Source: Neorhizobium galegae bv. officinalis (lineage in GTDB: Bacteria; Pseudomonadota; Alphaproteobacteria; Rhizobiales; Rhizobiaceae). Taken from it: DNA of 64,000 bases. The stretch spans positions 620,001 to 684,000 of the forward strand of contig CCRI01000001.1 in NCBI GenBank assembly GCA_000985875.1. Direction: 5' to 3'. A program made the position numbers and the translations under genes. Under the pieces are notes generated by a model, which saw only the letters and a list, made by a program, of their open reading frames with translations, did no database searches and had not been told where the DNA came from. Positions 17,489-26,171 of the stretch are shown in pieces. Each line of letters begins with the position of its first letter. Within the stretch, counting starts at the first letter, position 1.

Positions 17489-18594
17489 AGAAGCTCCAGC
17501 GACATCACGACGGGGCAATGGTCCGATGCCTTCGGCCGGTCCCAGCCGATGCGCGGAAACCGTTCCACTTCCTGTCCCGGCGGAAAGACGGTGCGATAGG
17601 GTTGGCCGCCGCGGATGATTTCCGGCACGCTATCGGGATTGTGCTCGGCAAGCGCCGGCGACAGCCAGATATAATCGAGCTGGCAGAGGTGCTGCTCCTC
17701 CGGCCCGCGCGCATGGTAAAGCGTCCAGCGATCCATCACATCCCGACGCGTCGTCGGGTTCACCACGAAGTCGTCGTCGGTGAAGACGTTCAGCGCACTC
17801 ACCTCCTCACTCCGTGGCTCGAACCGGTATCCTTCGCGGCGAGAGCCAATCACCTGCACCTTTTCCTGATAGTCGTTCATGTCGCCGCAGATGGCGAAGT
17901 TCTTGTCCGCTGACTGGCCTTTACCGAAACGGCGCTCGACGATCTGGCGCACCGCCCTCGCCTCCGCCATGCGGATCGCCATTGTGCCGGTGCGGCCGTC
18001 CTGGCCGTCGCGGGCATTGCCCATGGATTTGAAGTGCACGACGAACAGCGAGAACGGCTTGCCCCCGATCGTCAGCTCCAGTTCGAGGCAGTCGCGCTTG
18101 AAGATCTTGTCATGCGCCTGGTTGCCGAGCGCCAGTTCGTCATTGAAGAGGCCGAGGTCCTGGTAGGTCAGCATGGCGTGGCTGCGCACGTCCTGCACCT
18201 CGATCTTCTCGCCGCTGCGGGTCTCCTCGCGCATCAGCACGGCGACGTCGATGCCGCGCGAATCATTGCCCTCGACCAGGAATTTCTGGCGGTAGCCGTT
18301 GCCGACCATGCGGTAGAGATAGCCGTATTCGAAGGCCTGCAGCGCCGGCATGCTGTCGACCTCCTGGAGGCAGAGGATGTCGGCGTCCGCTTCCGCGATC
18401 GCCAGCGCCGAAAGCTGCCGCGTGTCGTCGGTCTCGGCGATCATCCGGGCCTGTTCGAGCTGCTGATAGACCGCCTTGTCCTGCACGTCGTAGAGCCGCA
18501 GCACGCGGTCCTGCCGGAGCTGATTGCGCCAGCCGGAGAAATCGAAGCGCGTCATCAGGTTTTCAATGTTGAACGTGCCGAGACGCAGCGACAT
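17485..18594 (-). CDS. Endonuclease/exonuclease/phosphatase (EEP) family protein
   Basis: 369 residues, no obvious signal peptide. EEP hallmarks are present: N9-I-E-N in the first strand, the metal-binding Glu in CLQEVD (E78), GDMND in the middle, and the catalytic SDHCPV at about 357-362. Members cleave phosphoester bonds in DNA, RNA, phospholipids or inositol phosphates. It starts 49 bp after the transporter ATPase gene and shares its stop with the Nudix start. If the PHO box upstream of the transporter drives this gene too, a role in phosphate scavenging would fit; that is inference. Confidence 0.83.
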   Translation of the reverse strand: MSLRLGTFNIENLMTRFDFSGWRNQLRQDRVLRLYDVQDKAVYQQLEQARMIAETDDTRQLSALAIAEADADILCLQEVDSMPALQAFEYGYLYRMVGNGYRQKFLVEGNDSRGIDVAVLMREETRSGEKIEVQDVRSHAMLTYQDLGLFNDELALGNQAHDKIFKRDCLELELTIGGKPFSLFVVHFKSMGNARDGQDGRTGTMAIRMAEARAVRQIVERRFGKGQSADKNFAICGDMNDYQEKVQVIGSRREGYRFEPRSEEVSALNVFTDDDFVVNPTTRRDVMDRWTLYHARGPEEQHLCQLDYIWLSPALAEHNPDSVPEIIRGGQPYRTVFPPGQEVERFPRIGWDRPKASDHCPVVMSLELL

Positions 18595-18643
18595 GAGAGG
18601 AATTCCTTTTCTTGGCGAACACCATAACCATGGCGACGCCCGG

Positions 18644-19672
18644 CTACAATCTCCAGGCCGCGCGGATCACGATCGACAGATGATCGCTCACCTTGACCGG
18701 ATGGCGGCTGAAAGCGCGCAGTGCCTGCCCGTCCGGCAGAGCGAGACGCAGCGCATAACGCTCGCCTTCGAACAGCACCGAGAGGACGGTGGCCGCCTGT
18801 CCTTCCGCCGCAATTTCTACGTCCTGCGGGCGGACGAGGATATCGGCTCGCGGCTCCCGTGCCGGTCCGGCAAGAATCTCCTGCATCGCGGGCCAGTCGA
18901 AAAGCCGCCTGTCACCGAACGGTGACGGTAGCGACAGGATCGCCCCCTGCCCGACGAGGCCACCGACCAACCGGCCTTCAGGGCGCGCATAGATTTCCTC
19001 CGGCGTCGCCACCTGCAACAGCTTGCCCTCGGACATCACCGCGACGTCGGTCGCCAGCGCCATCGCTTCCGCCTGGTCATGGGTGACATAGATCATCGTC
19101 GCGCCGGACCGGGCATGGAACTCGCGAAACGTCTCTTCCATCTCCTGGCGCAGGTGCCGGTCGAGATTGGCGAGCGGTTCGTCGAGCAGCACGACATCCG
19201 GCTCGGTGACGAGGCAGCGGGCGAGCGCCACGCGCTGCCGCTGGCCGCCGGAAAGATCGGCCGGGCGGCGGTTCGCATAGGTTTCGAGATGGACGGCGGC
19301 GAGCGCTTCCCGGACCTTGCGGTCGCGTTTCTCACCCGAAATGCCGCGCACTTTCAGCGGATAGCCGACATTTTCCGCGACGCTCATATGCGGCCAGAGC
19401 GCATAGGACTGAAAGACCATCGCCATGTTGCGATGTTCGGGCGACACCATCTCGGCTGCGTCCGCCAGAACGCGCTCGCCGAGCAGGATCGAGCCGTCGC
19501 TCGGCTGTTCGAAACCGGCGATCATCCGGAGCACCGTCGTCTTGCCGCAGCCGGACGGTCCGAGCAGCGCCAGGAAGCCGCCTTCGCGTACCGTCAGCGA
19601 CACGTCGTTGACGGCCGCCCGCCCACCCAGGTCGAACGTCTTGGAGAGACGGTTGAGAATCAGCTTCGCCAC
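18644..19672 (-). CDS. ABC transporter ATPase, FbpC/AfuC-like
   Basis: 342 residues from a GTG. Walker A GPSGCGKTT at 38-46, signature LSGGQRQR (about 140), Walker B VVLLDEP, H-loop THDQAEAM, and a C-terminal TOBE-like regulatory domain as in ferric-iron, putrescine and phosphonate importers. It overlaps the permease gene by 13 bp. It energises uptake through the two-in-one permease encoded upstream. Confidence 0.92.
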   Translation of the reverse strand: MAKLILNRLSKTFDLGGRAAVNDVSLTVREGGFLALLGPSGCGKTTVLRMIAGFEQPSDGSILLGERVLADAAEMVSPEHRNMAMVFQSYALWPHMSVAENVGYPLKVRGISGEKRDRKVREALAAVHLETYANRRPADLSGGQRQRVALARCLVTEPDVVLLDEPLANLDRHLRQEMEETFREFHARSGATMIYVTHDQAEAMALATDVAVMSEGKLLQVATPEEIYARPEGRLVGGLVGQGAILSLPSPFGDRRLFDWPAMQEILAGPAREPRADILVRPQDVEIAAEGQAATVLSVLFEGERYALRLALPDGQALRAFSRHPVKVSDHLSIVIRAAWRL

Positions 19673-21354
19673 GGGACCACACCTTTCGGCAGACGTTTCG
19701 CCATCAACTCCAGCACCACCATCATCGCGATCACCATGATGACCACGAGGACGGACAATGCCGCGGCGATGTTGAAACTGCCGCTGTCATCGAGATTGTA
19801 GATCAGCACGCCGAGCGTCTGCGTGCCTGCCGACCAGAGGAGCGCCGAGACCGTCAGTTCGTTGCAGGCGATCAGGAACACGAGGATCACCGAGGCGCCC
19901 GCGGCCGGCGCCACCAGGGGCACGATAATATCGGCGAGCCGGCGTGCGAAACCCGCCCCGGAAAGCCGCGCTGCCTCCTCCAGCGAAGGATCGAGCTGGC
20001 GGAAGGCACTGACCACCGGTTTCAGGCTGACGGCGAAGAAACTCGAGAAATAGGCGATCAGGATGATCCAGATCGTCCCGTAGATCGAGATGCCGATCAC
20101 CGGAATGGGTGCTGCGAACAGCAGGATGAAGGCGACCGCCAGCACGATGCCCGGCAGCGCATAGGGAATTTCCGCGAGCGCCGAAATGAGGCCCACGAAG
20201 CGGCTCTTGCTGCGCACCAGGAAATAGCCGGTCAGCACCGTCACCACCAGGAGACCGAAGGCGGTGGCAAGCGACAGCGAGAGGGAATTGGTGAAAGCGA
20301 TGCGGGTCGCCGCCTGGCGCAGGAGGATTTCCTCATAGGCCTTGAAGGTGACGGTCGCGGGGCTGAGCGGCACGCCATAGGCCGGCGCCAATGAACTTGC
20401 GACCAGCGCGATCAGCGGCATGGCGAGGATGAGGAAGATCGTCAACCACAAAAGCAGTTCGGCAAGCCAGCGCCAGGCGCCGAGCCGAAATACGGCGACC
20501 TGCCCCGACAGGCCGATGACGCGATAGTCGCGACCGCGCAGCACCCGTGCCTCGACCATCAGCCCGATGACCGACAGGATCGCAATCAGGCCGGACAGGA
20601 CGGAAATGTCCGCGAACGTACGGGGACCGAAAGCCGCGAATTTCGAATAGATCAGGGTCGGCAGTGTATAGATTCCGGCTGGAATACCGAGGATTGCCGG
20701 AATGCCGAAATTGCCGACGCAGGAGACAAAGGCGATTGCCGCTCCCGCTGCAAAACCCGGCAGCGACAAAGGCAGGATGACATCTTTCAGCACCTGAAAG
20801 GACGATGCGCCGGAAAGCCTCGCCGCCTCGACCGCGTCGCGCGGCAGCGCCAGAAGCCCGGCCCGGAGCGACAGGTAGACGAGCGCGGCATTCTGAACCC
20901 CATAGAGCAGCGCGATACCGCCGATCGAATAGAGCGGCTGCGGCGAGCCGAGCGGCGGCGCCAGCCCGATCGCTTTCAGGAGCGCGCTCGAAGGCCCGGT
21001 CATGCCGATCCAGGCAAGCGCCGTCACCTGCGGCGGGATCATCGTCGGCAGCATGAACAGGAAACCGAGGAGAGCCTTGCCGCGGATGTCAAACAGCGTC
21101 AGCAACAGCGCAAAGCCGCCTCCCAGAACGACGGCCGCGATCATGCCGAAGAAGGAGGTGGACAGCGTGTCATAGACCGACCGCCACAGGCCCGGATCGG
21201 ACAGAAGTTCGCTTGCCCCGCCCCGGAAGGCGGACATGATTCCGGTCGCTGCGAGCCGGCCGAGCGGCAGCACGCTTAGGCAGAAGATCACGGTTACGAC
21301 AAAAGGAAACAGCCAGCGTGGCTGGCTGTTTCCCTGATTTTGAGGTCGCGTCAT
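19660..21354 (-). CDS. ABC transporter permease, FbpB/AfuB-like (duplicated)
   Basis: 564 residues, about 12 helices. Two copies of the inner-membrane component fold are fused, each with an EAA-type loop (EAARLSGASSFQVLKDVILPL and EEAARLSGAGFARRLADIIV, each quoted in part), the arrangement of FbpB/AfuB iron permeases and of 2-aminoethylphosphonate permeases. The gene starts 12 bp after the binding-protein gene. A 12-bp hairpin with a T run sits in its first 20 codons (21301-21333). Confidence 0.92.
   Translation of the reverse strand: MTRPQNQGNSQPRWLFPFVVTVIFCLSVLPLGRLAATGIMSAFRGGASELLSDPGLWRSVYDTLSTSFFGMIAAVVLGGGFALLLTLFDIRGKALLGFLFMLPTMIPPQVTALAWIGMTGPSSALLKAIGLAPPLGSPQPLYSIGGIALLYGVQNAALVYLSLRAGLLALPRDAVEAARLSGASSFQVLKDVILPLSLPGFAAGAAIAFVSCVGNFGIPAILGIPAGIYTLPTLIYSKFAAFGPRTFADISVLSGLIAILSVIGLMVEARVLRGRDYRVIGLSGQVAVFRLGAWRWLAELLLWLTIFLILAMPLIALVASSLAPAYGVPLSPATVTFKAYEEILLRQAATRIAFTNSLSLSLATAFGLLVVTVLTGYFLVRSKSRFVGLISALAEIPYALPGIVLAVAFILLFAAPIPVIGISIYGTIWIILIAYFSSFFAVSLKPVVSAFRQLDPSLEEAARLSGAGFARRLADIIVPLVAPAAGASVILVFLIACNELTVSALLWSAGTQTLGVLIYNLDDSGSFNIAAALSVLVVIMVIAMMVVLELMAKRLPKGVVPWRS
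21301..21333 (-). terminator. Attenuator-like hairpin inside the start of the permease gene
   Basis: GGAAACAGCCAG (21305-21316) and CTGGCTGTTTCC (21322-21333) are perfect 12-bp arms with a 5-nt loop, followed on the minus strand by TTTT. It lies 20-50 bp beyond the binding-protein gene and within the first codons of the permease, so it may terminate some transcripts or protect the 3' end of the binding-protein mRNA, favouring excess binding protein. Confidence 0.6.
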
Positions 21355-21366
21355 ATGGCGCTTATA

Positions 21367-22350
21367 TCAGCCTTTGATGCCGAAGATATCCGCGAAGCCC
21401 TTGACGTCCTTCTCGGAGTTCTTGAGCGCCTCGGGAGCATTGATCGGCAGGACCTTGATCGTCTCGCGCGCCGGGAAGCCGGCCGGTACGGCCATGCCGT
21501 TGCGGGCCGGAATATAGCCGAGCTTCAGGAAACCTTCCTGGCCCTTCTGCGAGAGAACGTAGTCGATGAACTTCTTGGCATTGTCCGCGTGCTTGGTGGA
21601 GGCAAGGATCGCAGCCGGCTCGGTGACGGCGGACACGCCTTCCTTCGGGAAGACGAACTCGACGGGAGCGCCCTTCGCCTTTTCGCGGATCGGCAGGTAA
21701 TCGACGACGAAACCGTAGGCCTTCTCGCCGGAAGCGACGGACTTCAGGATCGCGCCGTTGCCACCGGCGGCAATCGCGCCGTTCGCCTTGAGGTTCTTGT
21801 AATAATCCCAGCCGAGGCCGGGGACGCCAGCGAGCGTCTGTGCGTGGATGAGGGCTGCACCCGAAGCGAGCGGGCTCGGCATGGTGACGAGGCCCTTGGC
21901 TTCCGGCTTGGCAAGGTCTGCCCAGCTGGTCGGCTTCATAGCGGCCTGGGTGTTGTAGATGATGCCGGTGGTGATCAGCTTGGTCGAATGATAGAAGCCG
22001 TCGGCGTCATAGAGCGCCTTGTCGTAATTGGCAGCTTCCGGCGACTTGTAGGCCATCAGCTGGCCGGCCTGCTTCATCCGCTCGAGCGTCACCGTGTCGG
22101 CGATCAGGAGAACGTCGGCCGCCGGATTGCCGGCCTGGATCTCGGCATTGAGCTTGGCCATGATCTGCGGCGTCCCGTCACGCACCCACTGCACGTCGAG
22201 GCCCGGATTGGCAGCCTTGAACCCATCGACGGTCGCCTGGGCGTCCTCGTTCGGCTGGCTGGTATAGAGCACGAGATCGGCGGCCTCGGCGGCGCCGGCA
22301 ATCATGCCAAAAGCCACGATGGCGGTGAAAGCGGAAAGAAGGTTCTTCAT
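21367..22350 (-). CDS. ABC transporter periplasmic binding protein, AfuA/FbpA-like
   Basis: 327 residues from the ATG at 22350. A signal peptide (about 1-23, ending AGAAEA) precedes a mature start ADLVLYTSQPNEDAQ, typical of the bacterial extracellular solute-binding protein family that includes FbpA/AfuA ferric-binding proteins, thiamine- and 2-aminoethylphosphonate-binding proteins and hexose-phosphate-binding AfuA of Actinobacillus. The iron-binding double tyrosine of FbpA is not obvious, so ferric iron is only one candidate. The PHO box 48 bp upstream favours a phosphorus-related ligand or phosphate-controlled iron uptake. Confidence 0.85.
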   Translation of the reverse strand: MKNLLSAFTAIVAFGMIAGAAEAADLVLYTSQPNEDAQATVDGFKAANPGLDVQWVRDGTPQIMAKLNAEIQAGNPAADVLLIADTVTLERMKQAGQLMAYKSPEAANYDKALYDADGFYHSTKLITTGIIYNTQAAMKPTSWADLAKPEAKGLVTMPSPLASGAALIHAQTLAGVPGLGWDYYKNLKANGAIAAGGNGAILKSVASGEKAYGFVVDYLPIREKAKGAPVEFVFPKEGVSAVTEPAAILASTKHADNAKKFIDYVLSQKGQEGFLKLGYIPARNGMAVPAGFPARETIKVLPINAPEALKNSEKDVKGFADIFGIKG

Positions 22351-22398
22351 CTGAGCATCCCTGTTCGAACATAAGCTGCGGACGATAAGCATTCCTGC

Positions 22399-22416
22399 TT
22401 GACAGCCATGTGACAG
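22399..22416 (-). promoter_or_regulatory. PHO box (PhoB-binding site) upstream of the AfuA-like gene
   Basis: On the minus strand the sequence is CTGTCAC-ATGG-CTGTCAA: two 7-bp repeats offset by 11 bp, matching 7-4-7 PHO-box architecture with 12 of 12 bases of the two CTGTCA cores. A possible -10 (TTATCG) lies 10 bp downstream, the usual position in PhoB-activated promoters lacking a -35. The start codon is 48 bp downstream. The rest of 22351-22593 shows nothing else clear. Confidence 0.8.
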
Positions 22417-22593
22417 GCAGGCGGCCAAGGCCGATCTCGCGGCGAGTTTTACCAGCGGCAAACAAAATTCGAAGACTAAATTTACTGTGCTCCGATCATT
22501 CCGGCACAACCACAGCGCAAAACCCACCCCCTCAATTGTTTCGCAACCAAATCCTGCCATCCCCTGCACCAGGGTATAGTTCGGGGATGGAAG

Positions 22594-24495
22594 ATGAAAA
22601 GCCGGGAAAACTTGGGTGCGCGACTGCGCTATGGGTTCGACAAGAGCATGGCGGGCGGCGCGATTGCGCTGATCGGCTGGCTGGCGCTGATATCGCTGAT
22701 CGTGATCATGATCGCCGGCGCGATACTCGCCGTCACCGGGATCGCGCCCGAGGGAGCAGAGTCGCTCGGCTTCGTCGAGGGCACGTGGGAATCGCTGATG
22801 CGCACCTTCGACGCCGGTACCATGGGCGCCGACCAGGGCTGGAGCTTCCGCATCATCATGCTGCTGGTCACGCTCGCCGGCATCTTCGTCTTCTCCGCGT
22901 TGATCGGCGTCATCTCGTCCGGCCTCGAGGAAAAGCTCGACGAGCTGCGCAAGGGCCGCTCGCGGGTGCTCGAAACCGAACACACGATCATCCTCAACTG
23001 GTCGCCTTCGATCTTCGACGTCATCTCGGAACTCGTCATCGCCAACCAGAGCCGCCGCAATCCGCGTATCGTCATCATGGCGAACAAGGACAAGGTGGAG
23101 ATGGAAGACGAGATCGCCACCAAGGTGGTCGATCGCAAGAATACCAAGATCATCTGCCGTAGCGGCGACCCGACCGATCTCTACGATCTCGGCATCGTCA
23201 ACCCGCAGACGTCGCGGTCGATCATCGTCCTGTCACCGGAAGGTGAGGATGCGGATCCGCAGGTGATCAAGACGGTGCTTGCGCTGGTCAACGATCCCAG
23301 CCGGCGGCCGGAGAAATACATGATCGCCGCGGAAATCCGCAATGCCGACAATGCCGAAGTGGCAAGGATCGTGGGCGGCGGCGAAATGCAGCTCGTGCTC
23401 GCCGACGACCTGATCGCCCGCATCGTCGTCCATACCAGCCGACAGGCGGGCCTGAGCGCGGTCTATTCCGAACTGCTCGATTTCGACGGCTGCGAGATCT
23501 ACACGCTCGAACAGCCCGGCCTCGTCGGAAAATCCTTCGGCAATGCCGTCCTCGCCTACGAGAACAGCACGCTGATCGGCCTCTGCGACAAGGACGGCGC
23601 CATCCATCTCAACCCCAACCCCAACCAGGTGATCGTCGCCGGTGATCGCGCGGTCATCATCGCCGAGGACGATGGTGCGATCAAAACCTGGTCCGGCGAC
23701 ATGGGCATCGACAAGAATGCCATCAAGCCGATCGTCAAGCGAACCAAGACCGCGGAGCGCACGCTGATCCTCGGCTGGAACCGCCGCGGCCCGATCATTG
23801 CGTCCGAACTTGTGCGCTACGTGGCGCCCGGCTCGCGGCTGACGATCGCGGCCGACACGCCGGAATTCGAAGACGAAATCGCAGCACTTAAGCTCGACAA
23901 GGCACGGCTCGCCGTCGATCATCGCGTGATCGACACCAGCAGCCGTTCGGCGCTCGACGCACTCGATATCCCGTCCTACGACCATGTCCTGGTTCTCGGC
24001 TACAGCGACAGCATGATGGCGCAATCGGCCGATACGCGCACGCTGATCACCCTGCTGCAGCTTCGCAAGATCGGCGAGACGGCCGGAAAGCATATCAGCG
24101 TGGTCAGCGAGATGATCGACGTTCGCAACCGCGAGCTTGCGGAAGTCACCCGCGCCGAGGACTTCGTCGTCAGTAACAAGCTGGTCAGCCTGATGCTCGC
24201 CCAGGCCTCCGAAAACGAATCGATGGCGGCGATCTTCGATGAACTCCTGGATGAGGCCGGTTCCGAAATCTACATGCGGCCGATGGGCGACTATGTGGAT
24301 ATCTCGAAGCCGGTGAACTTCTTCACCGTGGCGCTCGCTGCCCTTCGCCGCGGCGAAATCGCCATCGGCCACCGCCGCCAGCGGCCGGGCGAAGCCGACG
24401 CCAGAAACCTCGGCGGCGTGGTCGTCAATCCGCCCCGCACCGAAATGACCACCTATACGGACACCGACATGCTCATCGTGCTTGCGGCTGAGTGA
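22594..24495 (+). CDS. CASTOR/POLLUX-family ion channel-like protein
   Basis: 633 residues. Two hydrophobic segments near the N-terminus (about 19-46 and 87-110) flank a pore-like stretch, and the rest forms repeated RCK-like nucleotide-binding domains. The stretch RSRVLETEHTIILNWSPSIFD, IVIMANKDKVEMED and the later block RTLILGWNRRGP are diagnostic of the Castor_Poll_mid family. Plant CASTOR and POLLUX are nuclear-envelope cation channels needed for calcium spiking in root symbiosis; bacterial homologues are cytoplasmic-membrane proteins of unproven ion selectivity. Transcribed alone, divergent from the PHO-box operon, with a bidirectional terminator downstream. Confidence 0.85.
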   Translation: MKSRENLGARLRYGFDKSMAGGAIALIGWLALISLIVIMIAGAILAVTGIAPEGAESLGFVEGTWESLMRTFDAGTMGADQGWSFRIIMLLVTLAGIFVFSALIGVISSGLEEKLDELRKGRSRVLETEHTIILNWSPSIFDVISELVIANQSRRNPRIVIMANKDKVEMEDEIATKVVDRKNTKIICRSGDPTDLYDLGIVNPQTSRSIIVLSPEGEDADPQVIKTVLALVNDPSRRPEKYMIAAEIRNADNAEVARIVGGGEMQLVLADDLIARIVVHTSRQAGLSAVYSELLDFDGCEIYTLEQPGLVGKSFGNAVLAYENSTLIGLCDKDGAIHLNPNPNQVIVAGDRAVIIAEDDGAIKTWSGDMGIDKNAIKPIVKRTKTAERTLILGWNRRGPIIASELVRYVAPGSRLTIAADTPEFEDEIAALKLDKARLAVDHRVIDTSSRSALDALDIPSYDHVLVLGYSDSMMAQSADTRTLITLLQLRKIGETAGKHISVVSEMIDVRNRELAEVTRAEDFVVSNKLVSLMLAQASENESMAAIFDELLDEAGSEIYMRPMGDYVDISKPVNFFTVALAALRRGEIAIGHRRQRPGEADARNLGGVVVNPPRTEMTTYTDTDMLIVLAAE

Positions 24496-24517
24496 CCGGA
24501 CAAGCAGGTCTGAGAAA

Positions 24518-24551
24518 CAAAAAAGCCTGCCGTTCTGCGGCAGGCTTTTTT
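24518..24551. terminator. Bidirectional terminator
   Basis: A stem AAAAGCCTGCCG/CGGCAGGCTTTT with a 4-nt loop, A-rich on one side and T-rich on the other, sits between the convergent channel and aminotransferase genes and can serve both. Confidence 0.88.
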
Positions 24552-24571
24552 ACGCTCGAATGTTTTGATGA

Positions 24572-25798
24572 TCAGGCAGCAGCGCGGATTGCGCTGGAGA
24601 TCAGGCGGCCGAGCCGCTTGATGCCCTCGTCGATCATCGCCTCGTCAGCGCAGGAGAAGCTCATGCGCAGCGTATTGGCATTGCTGCCATCCGCATAGAA
24701 CGCCTTGCCCGGAACGAAGGCGACCTTTTCCGTGGCGATCGATTTCGCCAGCAGTTCGGCGCCGTCCATGCCTTCCGGCAAGGTCACCCACACGAACATG
24801 CCGCCTTCGGGGCGTGTCCAGGTGGCGGTCTTCGGCATGTATTTGTCGAGTGCCGCCAGCATCGCATCGCGGCGCTTGCTGTAGACGGCCTTGATCTTGG
24901 CGACCTGGGCGTCGAAACCGCGCGAGGCGACGTGCTCGATGGCGATCTGGTTGATCGTCGAGGAATGCAGGTCGGCGGCCTGCTTCATCAGCACCAGCTT
25001 GCGGATGACCGGCATCGCTGCGACCACGAAACCGACGCGCAGTCCGGGCGCCAGCGTCTTCGAGAAACTGCCGCTGTAGATCGTGCGGGTGTTTTCGATA
25101 CCGCCCCGGCGGGCAATGTCGAGCGCCATGATCGGCGGAATGGCCTCACCGTCATAGCGAAGATGCTGATAGGCGGCGTCCTCGAGGATTGCGATATCGA
25201 GCTCGTCGGCAAGTGCCAGCAGCTTTTCGCGAGCGGCCAGATCGATTGTCTCGCCGGTCGGATTGGAGAAATCGGCGGACAGATAGGCGAACTTGACGGC
25301 GCCGCCGTTCTTCGCCGCGGTGTCGCGATAGGCCTCCGGGGTGCGATTGCCGTTCAGCGACAGCTGGTCGTAATTCGGCTCATAGGCATTGAAGGCCGAC
25401 AGCGCCCCGAGATAGGTCGGCCAGGTGACCAGCGCCGTATCGTTCGGCGACAGGAACAGCTTGCCGAGATAATCGAGCGCCTGCTGCGATCCGGAGGTGA
25501 TGAAGACGTTGTCGGGCGTGCAGTCGATACCGATCTTGGCGACGTCGCGGGCGATCCATTCGCGCAGCGGCTTGTAGCCTTCGCTAACCGAATACTGCAG
25601 CGCCGACCCGACCTGGGCACTGGAAAAAATGTCCGAATAGGCTTCCTTGAACGCCACGTCCGGAAACAGCGCCGGATCCGGAATGCCGCCTGCAAACGAG
25701 ATGATGTCGGGCTGGTCGAGCAGCTTCAGCAGTTCGCGGATTTCAGAGGCGCGCATGCGGCTGGAGCGCGTCGCAAAGATTTGTTCCCAATCAAGCAC
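24572..25798 (-). CDS. PLP-dependent aminotransferase, class I/II (2-aminoadipate/MocR-domain type)
   Basis: 408 residues from a GTG codon with a GAGGAA site. Fold-type I aminotransferase features: SFAGGIPDP near the N-terminus, ITSGSQQALD, FSNPTGE, and the PLP lysine in YSGSFSKTLAPGLR (about residue 245). The pattern matches the LysN-like group (2-aminoadipate transaminases and aromatic or branched-chain aminotransferases). It stands alone between the terminator and a divergent VapBC pair. The amino donor cannot be read from sequence. Confidence 0.88.
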   Translation of the reverse strand: MLDWEQIFATRSSRMRASEIRELLKLLDQPDIISFAGGIPDPALFPDVAFKEAYSDIFSSAQVGSALQYSVSEGYKPLREWIARDVAKIGIDCTPDNVFITSGSQQALDYLGKLFLSPNDTALVTWPTYLGALSAFNAYEPNYDQLSLNGNRTPEAYRDTAAKNGGAVKFAYLSADFSNPTGETIDLAAREKLLALADELDIAILEDAAYQHLRYDGEAIPPIMALDIARRGGIENTRTIYSGSFSKTLAPGLRVGFVVAAMPVIRKLVLMKQAADLHSSTINQIAIEHVASRGFDAQVAKIKAVYSKRRDAMLAALDKYMPKTATWTRPEGGMFVWVTLPEGMDGAELLAKSIATEKVAFVPGKAFYADGSNANTLRMSFSCADEAMIDEGIKRLGRLISSAIRAAA

Positions 25799-25849
25799 GG
25801 GATGTTTCCTCTTATTTCAATTTTCTATGTCCAATCTTTACACAAAGAC

Positions 25850-25876
25850 CGATAGGTCAGCAAGACTGACCTATCG
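25850..25876. promoter_or_regulatory. Perfect 11-bp inverted repeat between aminotransferase and vapBC
   Basis: CGATAGGTCAG and CTGACCTATCG flank a 5-nt spacer (CAAGA). It lies 51 bp upstream of the aminotransferase start and 85 bp upstream of vapB. It looks like an operator of a dimeric regulator for one of the two divergent units. A weaker pair, ATCTTAC (25923-25929) and GTAAGAT (25954-25960), is nearer vapB and is the better candidate for VapBC autoregulation. Confidence 0.6.
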
Positions 25877-25961
25877 AGTTGCGTCAGATTTTTTGGCCTT
25901 TGATTTTGCCGGCAACGATACTATCTTACGCATAGTCTATCGATCCCTAGAAGGTAAGATC

Positions 25962-26171
25962 ATGGCGACAGCAACATTATCCTCGAAATTCCAGATTTCC
26001 ATACCCAAGGAAATCCGCGAAAAGCATAATTGGCAAGCTGGGCAACAATTTGCTTTCATTCCGAAGGGTAAGAGCATCGTCCTCGTACCGGTGCCGACGC
26101 GAGACGAATTGCGGGGAATAGCAAAGGGCGCAGACACGAGCAATTATCGGGACAGGGATGATCGATACTGA
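25962..26171 (+). CDS. vapB: AbrB/SpoVT-type antitoxin (VapB-like)
   Basis: 69 residues from the ATG at 25962 (AAGG 7 bp upstream). LSSKFQISIPKEIREKHNW is the swapped-hairpin AbrB/MazE DNA-binding signature. The C-terminal tail would bind and block the toxin. Its stop overlaps the toxin start by 1 nt (TGATG), typical of toxin-antitoxin pairs. A longer ORF extends upstream to 25647 but has no supporting features. Confidence 0.88.
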   Translation: MATATLSSKFQISIPKEIREKHNWQAGQQFAFIPKGKSIVLVPVPTRDELRGIAKGADTSNYRDRDDRY

